DNA of 64,000 bases, taken from the NCBI GenBank assembly GCA_001689495.1, contig LUJS01000025.1, positions 14,553-78,552 on the forward strand, written 5' to 3'. Source of the DNA: Bacteroidales bacterium M8. GTDB lineage: Bacteria; Bacteroidota; Bacteroidia; Bacteroidales; Muribaculaceae. Below, piece after piece: positions 40,628 to 49,061 of the stretch; position 1 is the first letter of the stretch; each line of letters opens with the position of its first letter. A model generated the notes under the pieces. It was not told where the DNA came from, searched no databases, and saw only the letters and a list, made by a program, of their open reading frames with translations. Both the position numbers and the translations under genes were made by a program.

Positions 40628-42262
40628 TCAGATAACCCCCTTGCTCGAGGCGAGGAGGTTGCCGTCGCGGCGGATGGCCATGCGCAGGCTGCGGGCCACG
40701 GCCTTGAACACGGCCTCGATGACGTGGTGGGCGTTGTCGCCGCCCGCCCTGACGTGCAGGTTGGCGCCGAGGGCCGTGGCAAACGACTTGAAGAAGTGGG
40801 GATACATCTCGACCGGAGTGTCGCCCACCATCTCGCGGCTCACGGCGACATCCCACACCACCTCGACGCGCCCGCCGAGGTCGAGCATCACCGAGGCGCT
40901 GCTCTCGTCCATCGGCAGGGTGAATCCATAGCGCTCGATACCCCGCTTGTCGCCCAGAGCGCGCCTGAACGCCTCGCCCAGAGCTATTGCCGTGTCCTCG
41001 ATGGTGTGGTGCTCGTCCACCTCGAGGTCGCCGCGGCACACTGCCGTCAGCGAGAATCCGCCGTGGTGGGGGAACTGCATCAGCATGTGGTCGAAAAACT
41101 TCAGGCCGGTGTCGATGTGGCTGTCAGCGGGATTGCCGTCAAGGTCGACGCTGACATATATGTCGGTCTCGGCGGTGCGACGCTCCACCACCGCCACGCG
41201 GTCGGACAGCTCGCGGCGCGGGGGCTCGCCATTGTCATAGCCCCTCAGGGCGGCGATAACGCGCAGGTTTTCGGCGGGTGTGCCGATGGTGATGCGGAGC
41301 ATCCCTCCACACAGCGTGACGCGGCTGCGGTTGCGCACCAGCACGCCGCAGCGGCTCAGATAGGCATAGACATCGTCGGCATCGTCAAACCTCGCCAGCA
41401 GGAAGTTGGCGTCTGACGGGAAGACCTCGCGCACGCACCCGAGGCCGCGCAGTCCGGCCGCCAGCAGGTCGCGCTGGGCCACTATCTCGGCCACCTCGCC
41501 GCTGATGTCGCGGTCGAGCCTGCGGTCGAGCATCTTCTGCACCGGGCCGCTGATGTTATATGGATACTTGACCTGAGCCATCACCGAGGCTATGCGCGGG
41601 TCGGCAAAGGCCATGCCCACGCGCAGCGAGGCCATGCCCCAAGCCTTAGAGAATGTCTGCAACACAATCAGGTTGGGATGTTCGGCCAGTCGCGACAGCA
41701 TGGACCCGAGGGGCGAGAAGTCGACGTATGCCTCGTCGACTACGACAATCCCCCCGAACGAGCGGGCGAGGTGCGATATGTCGTCGAGGCTCTCGGCCCG
41801 TCCCGTGGGATTGTTTGGCGAGCAGACCCAGATGACCTTGGTGTTGGCATCGGCGGCGGCGAGGGCCTTGTCGAAGGGGAAGGCAAACCCCTCGTCGGGG
41901 GTCACCTCGCGATACTCGACGTCGTTTATGGCCGCGGCCACCGAATAGACGCCGTATGTCGGAGCCATGGCCACGACATTGTCCACGCCCGGGCGGCAGA
42001 ATACCCTGTAGACGAGGTCGATGGCCTCGTCGCTGCCCGCGCCTCCGATGAACACAGTGTCGGCGTCGACACCCTTTAGGGCGGCGATGCGGCGCTTCAG
42101 CCCGAGGTGCCTCGGGTCGGGATAGCGGTTGAGGCCGGTGGCGTACGGGCTCTCGTTGGCGTCGAGCCACGTGTTCACGTCCCCGCCCTTGAACTCGTCG
42201 CGCGCTGTCGAATATGGCGCCAGACGCAATATGTTGTCTCTGACTAAAAGCAATGGATTCAT
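40628..42262 (-). CDS. HisC-HisB fusion: histidinol-phosphate aminotransferase plus imidazoleglycerol-phosphate dehydratase
   Basis: 544 residues in one frame from ATG 42262 (the frame stays open beyond but that part overlaps hisD). Residues about 1-342 are a complete HisC: WLDANESPYATGLNRYPDP, VFIGGAGSDEAIDLVYRVF, VIWVCSPNNPTGR, VVVDEAYVDF and LQTFSKAWGMASLRVGMA with PLP Lys206. A 12-residue linker (about 343-355) follows. Residues 356-544 are a complete HisB dehydratase: VERRTAETDIYVSVDLDG, FDHMLMQFPHHGGF, GDLEVDEHHTIEDTAIALG, LPMDESSASVMLDLGGR and NAHHVIEAVFKAVARSLRMA. The N-terminal phosphatase domain usual for Bacteroidetes HisB is missing. No stop or frameshift sign appears at the junction. 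Confidence 0.92.
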   Translation of the reverse strand: MNPLLLVRDNILRLAPYSTARDEFKGGDVNTWLDANESPYATGLNRYPDPRHLGLKRRIAALKGVDADTVFIGGAGSDEAIDLVYRVFCRPGVDNVVAMAPTYGVYSVAAAINDVEYREVTPDEGFAFPFDKALAAADANTKVIWVCSPNNPTGRAESLDDISHLARSFGGIVVVDEAYVDFSPLGSMLSRLAEHPNLIVLQTFSKAWGMASLRVGMAFADPRIASVMAQVKYPYNISGPVQKMLDRRLDRDISGEVAEIVAQRDLLAAGLRGLGCVREVFPSDANFLLARFDDADDVYAYLSRCGVLVRNRSRVTLCGGMLRITIGTPAENLRVIAALRGYDNGEPPRRELSDRVAVVERRTAETDIYVSVDLDGNPADSHIDTGLKFFDHMLMQFPHHGGFSLTAVCRGDLEVDEHHTIEDTAIALGEAFRRALGDKRGIERYGFTLPMDESSASVMLDLGGRVEVVWDVAVSREMVGDTPVEMYPHFFKSFATALGANLHVRAGGDNAHHVIEAVFKAVARSLRMAIRRDGNLLASSKGVI

Positions 42263-42285
42263 AGCTGCATCTTGAAAAAGAGGAA

Positions 42286-43560
42286 CTAACCGATTCTCAC
42301 CTCGGCGGCGCGGGCGTGGGCCTCGAGACCCTCGGCGCGGGCCATGGCCGTGATGACGGGCGCGATGGCGCGGAGTCCGGCGGGGGTGAGTTCCTGAAAG
42401 GTTATGCGGTGCATGAAGCTCTCGAGGCTGACACCGCTCATGGAGCGCGCCCAGCCCCCCGTGGGGAGGGTGTGGTTGGTGCCCGAGGCATAGTCGCCGG
42501 CGCTCTCGGGCGAGTAGTGGCCTATGAAGACGCTGCCGGCGGCGCGTATGTCGCGCGCGGCGTCCCACGGGCGGTCTATCGAGAGTATGAGGTGCTCGGG
42601 GGCATAGAGGTTGGCGAATGCAATCATCTCCTCGCGGCTCCCGGTCACGATGACGCGGCTGTGGGCCAGCGAGCCCGACACCGAGTCCTGTCGCGGCAGG
42701 GTCGCCGCCATGCGGACGGTCGCCTCGGCTATGGCCCGGCCCATCTCGACGGAGTCGGTCACGGCTATGGCCTGCGAGTCGGGGCCGTGCTCGGCCTGCG
42801 ACAGCATGTCGGCCGCTACATACTCGGGGTTGGCGGTCGCGTCGGCCACCACCATCACCTCGCTCGGACCGGCGGGCATGTCTATGGCCGTGTCGGCGCT
42901 CACCAGCTGCTTGGCCTTGGTGACATAGCGGTTGCCCGGGCCGAAGATCTTGTGTACCCTCGGGATGCTCTCGGTGCCGTATGCCATGGCGGCAATGGCC
43001 TGCGCGCCGCCGAGGCGGTATATGCGGTCTATCCCCGCCTCGCGGGCGGCATAAAGAATCTCGGGGGCAATGGGGCGTCCGGCGCCCTGCGGCGTGAACA
43101 TCGACACCTCGCGACACCCGGCAATGCGTGCCGGTATGCCCAGCATCAGCACCGTCGAGAAGAGCGGAGCCCGCCCGCCGGGCACATAGAGCCCGACACT
43201 CTCGAGGGGCACTGCACGCTGCTCGCACTTCACGCCGTCGGCGGTCTCGACCGTCACGTCGGCGGGGCGCTGGGCCTCGTGAAACGCCCTGATGTTGGCG
43301 GCGGCGCGGCGTATGGCCGTGCCCACCGAGCCCTTGACGCGGGCGCACCCCTCGGCGATCTCCTCCTCGCTCACCCGCATGTCGGTCAGGCTTACGCCGT
43401 CTATCTCGAGGGCGAGGCGTCGCAGTGCGGCGTCGCCCCCCGCGCGCACCTCATCGACTATCGCGGCCACCCTACGGGCCACGTCGGGGTCGTCTGACGG
43501 TATGTTGCGGCGGGTCAGCGCCTCCAGCTCGGCCGGGGCGGGATTGATTATCAGGTCCAT
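42286..43560 (-). CDS. hisD: histidinol dehydrogenase
   Basis: 424 residues. It oxidises histidinol to histidine with two NAD+ and zinc. Motifs: GLYVPGGRAPLFSTVLMLGIPARIAGC, LGGAQAIAAMAYGTESIPRVHKIFGPGNRYVTKAKQLV (nucleotide-binding GPGN), IDMPAGPSEVMVVADATANPEYVAADMLSQAEHGPDSQ (catalytic Glu and His of the AEHG motif) and the C-terminal zinc-ligand block NHTLPTGGWARSMSGVSLESFMHRITFQ. It starts immediately after the hisG stop (0 base gap) and is 23 bases before the hisC-hisB gene. Confidence 0.96.
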   Translation of the reverse strand: MDLIINPAPAELEALTRRNIPSDDPDVARRVAAIVDEVRAGGDAALRRLALEIDGVSLTDMRVSEEEIAEGCARVKGSVGTAIRRAAANIRAFHEAQRPADVTVETADGVKCEQRAVPLESVGLYVPGGRAPLFSTVLMLGIPARIAGCREVSMFTPQGAGRPIAPEILYAAREAGIDRIYRLGGAQAIAAMAYGTESIPRVHKIFGPGNRYVTKAKQLVSADTAIDMPAGPSEVMVVADATANPEYVAADMLSQAEHGPDSQAIAVTDSVEMGRAIAEATVRMAATLPRQDSVSGSLAHSRVIVTGSREEMIAFANLYAPEHLILSIDRPWDAARDIRAAGSVFIGHYSPESAGDYASGTNHTLPTGGWARSMSGVSLESFMHRITFQELTPAGLRAIAPVITAMARAEGLEAHARAAEVRIG

Positions 43561-44412
43561 CTATCTTATCAGGTTTTCGAGATTCAACACCAGAATGTCC
43601 TCGGCCCCTATGGCCTTGAGGCGCTCTATCTTGTCCCACAGCTCGCGCTCGGCCACGACGGCGTGCAGCGAGCGCCACTCGCCGTCGGCCAGCGGCAGCA
43701 CCGTGGGGCTCTTCATGCCGGGCAGCACGGCTATGGCGTCGTCGACGGCCTCGGCGGGGAGATTCATGAGTATGTATTTCATGCCGCGGCTGTCGATGAT
43801 CGACGAGAAGCGGAACTTCAGCTTCTCTATGTCGGCCAGCTTGGCATCGTCGAGGCCGGGAGTGGCAATCAGCACGGCCTCCGAGTCGAAGACCCGCTCG
43901 ACCTCGCACAATCCGTTCTGTATCAGCGTACCGCCCGACGACACGATGTCGAATATCGCATCGGCCATGCCCACGGCGGGAGCAATCTCCACGCTTCCGG
44001 CAATCTCGTGTATCTCGGCATCAATCCCCTCGGACATCAGCCACGACGACAGTATGCCGGGATATGACGTGGCTATGCGCTTGCCGTTGAGCCACGAGGC
44101 CGAATCATAACCGGCATCGCGCGGCACGGCGATTGAGATGCGGCATCGGCCGAACCCCAGATCCATGACGCGGCACACGTCATAACCCTTCTCGGCCACC
44201 TCGTTGAGGCCGACTATGCCTATGTCGGCGACACCCATCGCCACGGCCTGAGGTATATCGTCGTCGCGCAGGTATAGTATCTCCATGCCGAACCCTTCGG
44301 CCTTCGAGAGCAGGGTGCGGCTGCCGCCCCCGGCCCTGATACCCGCATCGCGCAGCAGCGCCAGACTCTCCTCGTTCAGACGGCCCTTTGACTGTATCGC
44401 TATCTTTAACAT
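43561..44412 (-). CDS. hisG: ATP phosphoribosyltransferase (long form)
   Basis: 283 residues from ATG 44412. First step of histidine synthesis, joining ATP and PRPP. Motifs: LKIAIQSKGRLNEESLALLRDAG, ILYLRDDDIPQAVAMGVADIGIVGLNEVAE (the Asp-containing PRPP/ATP loop), IATSYPGILSSWLMSEG, DAIFDIVSSGGTLIQNGL and a C-terminal HisG_C domain (about 205-283, ADGEWRSLHAVVAERELWDKIERLKAIGAEDILVL) for histidine feedback. The long form works without HisZ. First gene of the operon, with a -7 element at 44442-44449. No His-rich leader peptide is visible upstream. Confidence 0.96.
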   Translation of the reverse strand: MLKIAIQSKGRLNEESLALLRDAGIRAGGGSRTLLSKAEGFGMEILYLRDDDIPQAVAMGVADIGIVGLNEVAEKGYDVCRVMDLGFGRCRISIAVPRDAGYDSASWLNGKRIATSYPGILSSWLMSEGIDAEIHEIAGSVEIAPAVGMADAIFDIVSSGGTLIQNGLCEVERVFDSEAVLIATPGLDDAKLADIEKLKFRFSSIIDSRGMKYILMNLPAEAVDDAIAVLPGMKSPTVLPLADGEWRSLHAVVAERELWDKIERLKAIGAEDILVLNLENLIR

Positions 44413-44441
44413 TTTCTTAGAAATTATACCGTTCAAAAATG

Positions 44442-44449
44442 CAAAAGTA
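44442..44449 (-). promoter_or_regulatory. -7 element of the his operon
   Basis: TACTTTTG on the minus strand, 29 bases before the hisG ATG. A proper TTTG -33 box is not visible at the right spacing. Confidence 0.5.
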
Positions 44450-44530
44450 AATAAAAATCCACCATTCCCCAACAATTTGCCATATTATTTTACAAAACCA
44501 CACATTTTCCACTCCAAACCGACCCTCCTG

Positions 44531-44680
44531 CCCCCGTGCGGGGACGTATCGGCGGGGACGACACAACCGTTTGCGCCCTGCGCAGGCAGGGCACCGCCTT
44601 AATAGCCGCGGGGCTTGCCCCGCGGACCCTCGCGACAACCACGCCTCCGGCCCCCGCACGGAGGTCGGGGCCCCGCGGAC
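44531..44680. repeat. cluster of GC-rich palindromes in the hisG / C10 protease gap
   Basis: Within a 386-base gap (44413-44798) lie four hairpins: CCCC (44532-44535) with GGGG (44540-44543); GCCCTGC (44575-44581) with GCAGGGC (44586-44592); CCGCGGGGC (44606-44614) with GCCCCGCGG (44617-44625, 2-base TT loop); and CCTCCG (44644-44649) with CGGAGG (44659-44664). The region is much more GC-rich than the flanking AT-rich promoters. Short open frames here look like by-products. It may be a structured RNA or REP-like element. Confidence 0.55.
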
Positions 44681-44735
44681 GACGTCGGCGCGCCACTATT
44701 TTGCCACTTTTTTCGCACGAATCATAGCATTATGT

Positions 44736-44766
44736 TTTGATTATGGGTGGATATTGATTAATTTTG
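44736..44766 (+). promoter_or_regulatory. promoter of the C10 protease gene
   Basis: TTTG at 44736-44739, 19 bases, TAATTTTG at 44759-44766, 32 bases before the ATG at 44799. Confidence 0.75.
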
Positions 44767-44798
44767 TAGCCATTAACCGATCAAATCCATCCATTATA

Positions 44799-46832
44799 AT
44801 GATGTTTAGAAATATAACCGAACGTGTGGCTGCGCTGGCGGCCGCACTTGTCACCGCCTCGATGGCGTGGGGCGCTCCCGTGACTCCCGAACAGGCGCTG
44901 GCCCGACTGGCCGGACCGGATGCTCCGGCAAAGGTGAAGGGCAACGGCAACGCCATGCGCCTGACTCATACCTTCAAGACCTCCGACACACCCTCGGCAT
45001 ACGTTTTTGCCGGAGCCGACGGCTTTGTCGTGGCTCCCGCCGACGACCTCGCACCCGCCGTGCTGGGCTATGGCAAGAGATTCGACCCCGAGAACATCCC
45101 CGCCAACATGCAGTGGTGGATGGACGAGTATGCCCGCCAGATAGAATGGCTGGCCGCAAATCCGCAGCTCGCGGGCGAGGCCGACGCGGCAGACCATCCC
45201 GAGATAGAGCCGATGGTCAAGTCGACTTGGGGTCAGGACTACCCCTTCAATCTGCGTTGCCCCAGACTCTACGACCACCTCTCGGTCACCGGATGCCTCG
45301 CCACCGCTCTGGCACAGATCGTCAACTATCACCAATGGCCTCAGGAGCCGGGCACAGGCACGCGCTCATACCAATGGCATGGCCAGACCCTGAGCTTCGA
45401 CTATGGCGAGACAATCTTCGACTGGAGCCACATCAAGGACAGCTACAACTATTACGAGGTCACCGACGCCGACCGCGACGAGGTGGCCAAGCTGATGCTG
45501 GCCTGCGGCATAGGTGTCTACATGAACTATTCGCCCAGCGCATCGGGCGCGTTGGACATATACGTCCCGAGGTTCATCACCGAACATCTGGGCTATGACG
45601 CGGGTGCCGCATACAAGATGCGCGACTATTACTCGGCCAAAGACTGGGACAACATAGTCTATGGCGAGCTGGCCGAGGGTCGCCCCGTGCTCTATTGCGG
45701 ACAGTCGTCGATGGGCGGACACGCATTCGTGTGCGACGGGTATAGCGGCAACGGCTACTATCACATCAACTGGGGATGGGACGGCATGTCTGACGGCGCG
45801 TTCCTGCTCTCGGCCCTCGACCCATACGCGCAGGGCACAGGCGGCTCGGGCAACGGAACGGGATTCAACTCCAGACAGAGCATCATCATGGGAATCCGCC
45901 CGTCGACAGGTCAGGAGACCCCAAAATACCTGCCGGTCTATGCCAGAGCTCCCATGGTGTGGGATGATTATTACGAATCATTTGATTTCGGATTATACGG
46001 CATCCTCAACTATTCGGACCGCAGTTTCGAGGCCCAATGTGGCATCAGGCTCGAAAACGAGGAGGGTATCTCGTACTATGCGCCCGATCCCGAGAAAACA
46101 TCTTTTGACGGCTCCTCGGATGGCTACCTGTACGGCATCAGCAGCATCAAGCCGACCTATCCGGCCGATCTCCCCGCGGGCCTCTACAAGGCATACCCCA
46201 TTGTACGCGAGACATCCGACGACGAGTGGCAGCCCATACTGATACCCTTCAAGGACAGACGCCCCCCGGTAGTGATAAAGAACGAAGACGGCACCTTCAC
46301 TTACGAGGACAGGATGCCCGATTTCGCATACCTGATGATTGTCGGCGACCTCAACGACTGGTGGCTGGGCGACCTGACATATCGCCTGAGGGCCAAGCAG
46401 GACGACGAGGGATATACATATTATGAGGGCAAGCTCAACCTGCCCGCCGGAGCCTCGGAGTTCAAGTTTGCCACCGCCCTGCTGACGTGGGAGTATGGCT
46501 TCGGAACGCCCGACAGCGACAATGTGCTCTTTGCCGGCAACGACTTCACAGCAGCCGAGGGCACGCAGAAGATCAAGCTCGAGAACGGCGGCAACAACAT
46601 CATGCTGCCCGCACAGTGGCCCGGCGGCGAGATGAACGTGCGCGTGTCGCTCGAAGACAGGACCGCCACGTTCTCGTGGACCTCGGCGGGACTCTCGGCC
46701 ATCGAGGAGATAGACGCCCCCGACAGCGCCGCGACATACTATAACCTGCAGGGACACCCCGTGGCACCCCCCGCCGACGGCGTGTACATCCGCGTGGCCG
46801 ACGGTCAGGCTTCGAAGGTGCGCATACGCTGA
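44799..46832 (+). CDS. secreted C10-family (streptopain-like) cysteine protease
   Basis: 677 residues from ATG 44799 (a second ATG follows directly). Signal peptide residues about 1-25. A Spi-type propeptide follows (about 26-135). The mature papain-like domain is about 136-400: KSTWGQDYPFN, SVTGCLATALAQIVNYHQWP with catalytic Cys166 (GCxATAxAQ motif), and YCGQSSMGGHAFVCDGYSGNGYYHINWGWDG with catalytic His308 and the WGWxG motif. Residues about 400-640 are C-terminal beta-rich domains (LNDWWLGDLTYR). The last 30 residues (YYNLQGHPVAPPADGVYIRV...KVRIR) resemble a short Bacteroidales sorting-type tail. Relatives are SpeB, Bfp1-4 of B. fragilis and interpain. Likely exported to the surface. Confidence 0.92.
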   Translation: MMFRNITERVAALAAALVTASMAWGAPVTPEQALARLAGPDAPAKVKGNGNAMRLTHTFKTSDTPSAYVFAGADGFVVAPADDLAPAVLGYGKRFDPENIPANMQWWMDEYARQIEWLAANPQLAGEADAADHPEIEPMVKSTWGQDYPFNLRCPRLYDHLSVTGCLATALAQIVNYHQWPQEPGTGTRSYQWHGQTLSFDYGETIFDWSHIKDSYNYYEVTDADRDEVAKLMLACGIGVYMNYSPSASGALDIYVPRFITEHLGYDAGAAYKMRDYYSAKDWDNIVYGELAEGRPVLYCGQSSMGGHAFVCDGYSGNGYYHINWGWDGMSDGAFLLSALDPYAQGTGGSGNGTGFNSRQSIIMGIRPSTGQETPKYLPVYARAPMVWDDYYESFDFGLYGILNYSDRSFEAQCGIRLENEEGISYYAPDPEKTSFDGSSDGYLYGISSIKPTYPADLPAGLYKAYPIVRETSDDEWQPILIPFKDRRPPVVIKNEDGTFTYEDRMPDFAYLMIVGDLNDWWLGDLTYRLRAKQDDEGYTYYEGKLNLPAGASEFKFATALLTWEYGFGTPDSDNVLFAGNDFTAAEGTQKIKLENGGNNIMLPAQWPGGEMNVRVSLEDRTATFSWTSAGLSAIEEIDAPDSAATYYNLQGHPVAPPADGVYIRVADGQASKVRIR

Positions 46833-46880
46833 CGCGGACTAAAAATTTATTAAATATTAGGTAATTACGGAGATTTTTAG

Positions 46881-46888
46881 TAACTTTG
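46881..46888 (+). promoter_or_regulatory. -7 element for glmS
   Basis: TAACTTTG at 46881-46888. No TTTG box at the right spacing. Predicted transcription start near 46893, which coincides with the start of the P1 stem of the leader. Confidence 0.55.
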
Positions 46889-46890
46889 TA

Positions 46891-47033
46891 CCTGATTTTG
46901 AACATAACCTTCTTAATCCATCCGTACTGCAGCCGCCACGAAAGTGTCGTCTGCGGGCAACTGCTTGAAAATCAGGCTGACTTAGAAACAATAATCTCTC
47001 ACCCCAACAAAAACCATTATCCCAGTTTAGCTA
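46891..47033 (+). other. structured glmS leader
   Basis: CCTGATTTT (46891-46899) is a perfect complement of AAAATCAGG (46968-46976), closing a domain of about 85 bases right at the predicted 5' end of the mRNA. Inside are possible CCGC with GCGG and a CACGAAAGTG mini-hairpin. There is no match to the glmS ribozyme core that I can see. It may be a ligand- or sRNA-binding leader. Confidence 0.4.
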
Positions 47034-48881
47034 ATGTGTGGAATTGTAGGTTATATCGGCTCCCAAGGAGCGTATGACATATTGATACAGGGGCTCAAGC
47101 GCCTCGAATACCGCGGTTATGACAGCGCCGGCGTCGCACTCATCGACACCGACGGATGCCTCAACGTGCACAAGGCACGCGGCAAGGTGGCAAACCTCGA
47201 ACAGACTGCCGCCGCCGGCAACACCAACGGACAGCTCGGCATAGCCCATACACGCTGGGCCACCCACGGCGAGCCCAACGACATCAACGCCCACCCGCAT
47301 GTGAGCCAGAGCGGCGACATCGCCCTCGTGCACAACGGCACCATCGAGAACTATGCCGTGCTCAAGCAGGTGCTGACCGACCACGGATATACATTCAAGT
47401 CGGAGACCGACACCGAGGTGCTGGTGCAGCTCATCGAGTACATCAAGCTCACCTCGTCGTGCACGCTGCGCGAGGCCGTGCGCGAGGCCCTGCTGCAGGT
47501 CGAGGGCGCCTATGCCATCGCCGTGGTCGAGAAGGGCAACCCCGACACCCTCATCGTGGCCCGCAAGAGCTCGCCTCTGGTCATCGGCGTGGGCGAGGGC
47601 GAGACATTCATCGCCTCGGACGCCACCCCGATTGTAGGATATACCGACAAGGTCATCTACCTCAAGGACAACGAGCTGGCGCAAATCACCCGCAACGAGC
47701 CCATCAAGATCGTCTCGATCGACTCCAACACCCCCTCGAAGATCGACGTGCAGAAGCTCAAGCTCTCTCTGGCACAGCTCGAGAAGGGCGGATACGACAC
47801 CTTCATGCTCAAGGAGATCTTCGAGCAGCCCTCGACCCTGCGCGACTGCCTGCGCGGACGCATCGCCGACGACGGTTCGCGCGTGGTGCTCTCGGGCGTC
47901 GAGCTGAACAAGGAGAAATTCCTCAACGCCGAGCGCATCACCCTCGTGGCCTGCGGTACCTCGTGGCACGCAGCCCTGATCGGCAAGCGCCTGATTCAGG
48001 ACTTCTGCCACATCCCCGTCGAGGTCGAGTATGCATCAGAGTTCCGCTATGGCAACCCCGTGCTGGGCGAGCGCGACATCGTCATCTCCATCTCGCAGTC
48101 GGGCGAGACCGCCGACACACTGGCAGCAATCCAGATTGCCCGCGAGAAGGGTGCGTTCGTCTATGGCGTCTGCAACGTAGTCGGTGCCTCGATACCCCGC
48201 AACACCGACGCCGGTACATACATTCATGTAGGTCCCGAGATCGGCGTGGCCTCGACCAAGGCATTCACCGGTCAGGTGACCGTGCTCACCCTGCTCGCGC
48301 TCGCCATCGGCCAGCTGCGCGGCACCATCGACACCGCTACCGTCAAGGAGGTCTGCACCTCGCTGCAGAAGATGCCCGAAATCCTCGAGGAGACCCTCAA
48401 GTGCGACGCCGAGGTGCAGAAGCTCTCGCGCATCTTCACCTACGCCCACAACTTCCTCTATCTGGGTCGCGGATACAACTATCCCACAGCCCTCGAGGGC
48501 GCGCTCAAGCTCAAGGAAATCTCATACATCCACGCCGAGGGCTATCCCGCGGCCGAGATGAAGCACGGCCCCATCGCCCTGATTGACCACGAGATGCCCA
48601 GCGTCATCATCGCTCCCAGCGACTCGCTCTACGACAAGATCATATCCAATGTCCAGCAGGTCAAGAGCCGCGGCGGCGCCGTGGTGGCAATCGTCAGCAA
48701 GGGCAACACGGCCATGAACGACATCGCCGACTTCTGCATCGAGATACCCGAGGTGCCCGAGTGCCTCACCCCCATCGTGGCCTCGATACCCCTGCAGCTT
48801 CTGTCATACTATATCGCCGTAGGCAAGGGCAAGGATGTAGACCAGCCCCGCAACCTCGCCAAGTCCGTCACCGTCGAGTAA
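47034..48881 (+). CDS. glmS: glutamine--fructose-6-phosphate aminotransferase (isomerizing)
   Basis: 615 residues. It makes glucosamine 6-phosphate for cell wall and lipid A. An N-terminal Ntn-hydrolase begins MCGIVGYIGSQGAY with nucleophile Cys2 and has RGYDSAGVAL, HTRWATHGEPNDINAHPH and HNGTIENYAVLK (residues 1-235). Two SIS domains follow: CGTSWHAALIGKRLIQDFCHIPVEVEYASEFRYGNPVL and SGETADTLAAIQIAREKGA, VGPEIGVASTKAFTGQV, and the second at about 450-580 with LGRGYNYPTALEGALKLKEISYIHAEGYPAAEMKHGPIALID. The C-terminus ends KSVTVE as in the family. It has its own promoter and leader, and a strong terminator follows. Confidence 0.98.
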   Translation: MCGIVGYIGSQGAYDILIQGLKRLEYRGYDSAGVALIDTDGCLNVHKARGKVANLEQTAAAGNTNGQLGIAHTRWATHGEPNDINAHPHVSQSGDIALVHNGTIENYAVLKQVLTDHGYTFKSETDTEVLVQLIEYIKLTSSCTLREAVREALLQVEGAYAIAVVEKGNPDTLIVARKSSPLVIGVGEGETFIASDATPIVGYTDKVIYLKDNELAQITRNEPIKIVSIDSNTPSKIDVQKLKLSLAQLEKGGYDTFMLKEIFEQPSTLRDCLRGRIADDGSRVVLSGVELNKEKFLNAERITLVACGTSWHAALIGKRLIQDFCHIPVEVEYASEFRYGNPVLGERDIVISISQSGETADTLAAIQIAREKGAFVYGVCNVVGASIPRNTDAGTYIHVGPEIGVASTKAFTGQVTVLTLLALAIGQLRGTIDTATVKEVCTSLQKMPEILEETLKCDAEVQKLSRIFTYAHNFLYLGRGYNYPTALEGALKLKEISYIHAEGYPAAEMKHGPIALIDHEMPSVIIAPSDSLYDKIISNVQQVKSRGGAVVAIVSKGNTAMNDIADFCIEIPEVPECLTPIVASIPLQLLSYYIAVGKGKDVDQPRNLAKSVTVE

Positions 48882-48913
48882 TCGACCCGCGGACGCGCGC
48901 AAAATCTCATACG

Positions 48914-48942
48914 GTCAATCCCGACACCTCGTCGGGATTGAC
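48914..48942 (+). terminator. rho-independent terminator of glmS
   Basis: A perfect 12-bp stem, GTCAATCCCGAC (48914-48925) with its complement (48931-48942), loop ACCTC, followed by a run of seven T. Confidence 0.93.
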
Positions 48943-49013
48943 TTTTTTTATCCCTATCTGACACTATTCAGCCATTACTGATACATTTCCGACTCGTTTT
49001 GTGCGATAATTCG

Positions 49014-49021
49014 TATATTTG
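49014..49021 (+). promoter_or_regulatory. -7 element of the GH95 gene
   Basis: TATATTTG at 49014-49021, 40 bases before the ATG. The nearest TTTG is only 12 bases upstream, so the -33 box is unclear. Confidence 0.5.
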
Positions 49022-49061
49022 TATCAGATCATCACATTCTACAAACCTACTCAAACCTACC

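Noticed and set aside
40628..43348. A 906-codon frame extending the HisC-HisB gene upstream into hisD
   Set aside because: The extra 362 residues are read out of frame through hisD and have no HisC or HisB features; ATG 42262 gives a normal HisC start.
44490..44696. 68-residue basic ORF in the GC palindrome cluster
   Set aside because: Low-complexity Arg/Gly/Pro composition produced by palindromic GC-rich DNA; no start signal or family features.
46891..47033. glmS ribozyme
   Set aside because: The catalytic core sequence is not seen and the ribozyme is mainly known from Gram-positive bacteria; only a generic stem is present.
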